Shown: in pieces, positions 4,512 through 5,674 of the stretch
Layout: each line of letters starts with the position of its first letter
Numbering within the stretch: position 1 is the first letter of the stretch
Origin: an uncultured Collinsella sp.
Lineage (GTDB): Bacteria > Actinomycetota > Coriobacteriia > Coriobacteriales > Coriobacteriaceae
Length of the DNA: 5,674 nucleotides
Assembly (NCBI GenBank): GCA_900554905.1
Contig: USJB01000086.1
Span: 1 to 5,674, forward strand
Direction: 5' to 3'
The notes under the pieces: generated by a model
Seen by the model: only the letters and a program-made list of their open reading frames with translations
The model's database searches: none
Told to the model about the DNA's origin: nothing
Position numbers and translations under genes: made by a program

Positions 4512-5434
4512 TGGGTACCGTGAACATGGCCGTCGATTTCGGCGGCGTCAAGATGCAGAACCCCATCAACACCGCAGCCGGTACCTTTGGTTACGGTTGG
4601 CAGTTCCAGAACTTCTTTGATGTTTCCCAGCTGGGCGCCATCACCACCAAGGGTTGCGCTGCCGAGCCCTGGCCCGGCAATCCCGCACCCCGCATGGCCG
4701 AGATCCCCGGCGGTATGATCAACTCCGTGGGCCTTCAGAACCCCGGCGTGGCCGCCTTTGCCCGCGAGTCCGGTCCGTGGCTCGAACAGCTGTCCAAGGA
4801 CGGCTGCCAGGTCATCTGTCAGGTTGCCGGCCACTCCGTTGACGAGTTTGTCCGCGCGCTCGAGATGTATGTCGAGCTGTGCCCCTGGGCTGCCGGCTAT
4901 GAGATCAACGTGAGCTGCCCCAACATCGCCGCCGGCGGTGCCGCCATGGGCTCTACGCCCGAGGGCGCCTCATCCGTTATGGCTGCCTGCCGCAAGGTGA
5001 CCGATAAGCCGCTGTTCGTGAAGATGGCGCCGGTCAACGTCGCCGAGATTGCCAAGGCCCTCGAGGCTGCCGGCGCCGACGGCCTTTCGGTCATCAACTC
5101 CATTCAGGGCATGGCCATCGACGTCCATACCCGCAAGTCCCGCGTGGCCAAGCCCAAGGGCGGCCTTTCGGGCCCGCTGTGCCACCACATCGCCGTTCGT
5201 ATGGTCTGGGAGGTTGCCCAGGCCGTCGATATCCCCATCAACGGCGTCGGCGGTGTCATGACCGGCGAGGATGCGGCCGAGTTTATCCTGGCCGGCGCCA
5301 CCTGCGTGTCGGTCGGCATGGCCAACTTCGTCGATCCGTGCGCTTCGCTTAAGATCGCGCATGAGCTCGAGGCCTGGGCCGAGTCCCAGGGCGTGAAGGA
5401 CATCAACGAGCTGGTAGGTGCTTTCGAATGCTAG
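4511..5434 (+). CDS. pyrD: Dihydroorotate dehydrogenase type 1B, catalytic subunit
   Basis: PyrD oxidises dihydroorotate to orotate on FMN and works as a complex with PyrK. The product is 307 aa if GTG 4511 is the start. It shows the TIM-barrel features of class 1B. NPINTAAGTFGYG is near 17-29. TTKG holds FMN-contacting K47. MINSVGLQNPG (69-79) binds substrate. EINVSCPN (131-138) carries C136 as catalytic base; a Cys rather than Ser here marks class 1. NGVGGVMTG (244-252) and GATCVSVGMA contact the FMN phosphate. Three in-frame starts are possible: GTG 4511, GTG 4520 and ATG 4526. GTG 4511 is preferred because AAGGTGG (4494-4500) and GGTGG (4499-4503) lie upstream and the start shares one base with the pyrK TAG stop, but ATG 4526 cannot be excluded. 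Adjacent pyrK supports NAD-linked rather than quinone-linked activity. Confidence 0.95.
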   Translation: MGTVNMAVDFGGVKMQNPINTAAGTFGYGWQFQNFFDVSQLGAITTKGCAAEPWPGNPAPRMAEIPGGMINSVGLQNPGVAAFARESGPWLEQLSKDGCQVICQVAGHSVDEFVRALEMYVELCPWAAGYEINVSCPNIAAGGAAMGSTPEGASSVMAACRKVTDKPLFVKMAPVNVAEIAKALEAAGADGLSVINSIQGMAIDVHTRKSRVAKPKGGLSGPLCHHIAVRMVWEVAQAVDIPINGVGGVMTGEDAAEFILAGATCVSVGMANFVDPCASLKIAHELEAWAESQGVKDINELVGAFEC

Positions 5435-5674
5435 AGACCGATGCCCGCGACCGCGTAATCGTCGCTCTCGACTGCGACCGCGAGCGTGCGCTTGAGCTCG
5501 CCCACGAGCTTTCGGGCCATGCCGCCTGGCTTAAGGTTGGTATGACGCTCTATTACGCTGAGGGCCCCGAGATCGTCAAGACCTTTAAGGACCTTGGCTT
5601 TAAGGTCTTCCTCGACCTTAAGTTCCATGACATTCCGCATCAGGTGCGCGGCGCTGCCCGCTCGGCCTCGCTTG
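5428..5674 (+). CDS. pyrF: Orotidine 5'-phosphate decarboxylase (partial, cut by window end)
   Basis: PyrF decarboxylates OMP to UMP, the last step of the pathway. Only the first 82 codons are in the window; full proteins of this group are about 230-240 aa. RVIVALD (9-15) is the first barrel strand. WLKVGMTLYY (34-43) holds K36. VFLDLKFHDIP (60-70) is the family signature, with the D63-x-K65-x2-D68 catalytic triad. This identifies the short class of OMP decarboxylases, as in Bacillus and E. coli. The start ATG 5428 overlaps the last 7 nt of pyrD. TAGGTG (5415-5420) is a plausible SD 7 nt upstream, so coupled translation with pyrD is likely. pyrE would be the expected next gene by comparison with other pyr operons, but it is not visible. 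Confidence 0.95.
   Translation, partial: MLETDARDRVIVALDCDRERALELAHELSGHAAWLKVGMTLYYAEGPEIVKTFKDLGFKVFLDLKFHDIPHQVRGAARSASL

Noticed and set aside
1..5674. CRISPR arrays, insertion sequences, tRNA/rRNA genes or phage genes.
   Set aside because: No repeated spacer pattern, transposase, terminal repeats or structural RNA was seen. Apart from the leader, the window is an ordinary biosynthetic operon.

Overview
The window holds a pyrimidine-biosynthesis (pyr) operon on the + strand. It is preceded by a divergently oriented ribosomal protein gene, rpmB, on the - strand. The G+C-rich coding sequence, the actinobacterial flavour of the proteins, and the pairing of a PyrR regulator with a PyrK/PyrD (type 1B, NAD-linked) dihydroorotate dehydrogenase suggest a Coriobacteriia-type actinobacterium, for example Collinsella or a relative. 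This organism call is an inference from gene order and protein style, not from a search.

Layout. Positions 1-180 hold no convincing gene, but contain a strong hairpin terminator (82-112) whose U-tract fits the end of rpmB. rpmB (L28, 62 aa) occupies 181-369 on the - strand, with a good Shine-Dalgarno (SD) and an extended -10 promoter upstream. Positions 370-820 carry the two divergent control regions. The pyr side contains a leader in which three mutually exclusive RNA hairpins can be drawn: a small upstream hairpin (676-705), a long antiterminator (692-747), and an intrinsic terminator with a seven-T run (739-781). This is the architecture of PyrR-dependent transcription attenuation, and it lies directly in front of pyrR.

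From 821 to the right edge the genes are pyrR, pyrB, pyrC, pyrK, pyrD and pyrF (cut by the window end). pyrB is almost fused to pyrR, pyrC starts inside pyrB, pyrD starts on the last base of the pyrK stop codon, and pyrF starts inside pyrD. The one real gap is the 92 bp between pyrC and pyrK. It contains a second GC-rich terminator-like hairpin and a small perfect inverted repeat, so the operon may be split into a regulated pyrRBC part and a reduced or separately controlled pyrKDF part.

Together the enzymes cover carbamoyl-aspartate formation (PyrB), ring closure (PyrC), oxidation of dihydroorotate with electrons passed to NAD+ (PyrD + PyrK) and OMP decarboxylation (PyrF). PyrR senses the UMP end product. 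Carbamoyl-phosphate synthetase (carAB) and the uracil permease pyrP, present in the classical Bacillus operon, are absent from this stretch. pyrE could lie just past the right edge.
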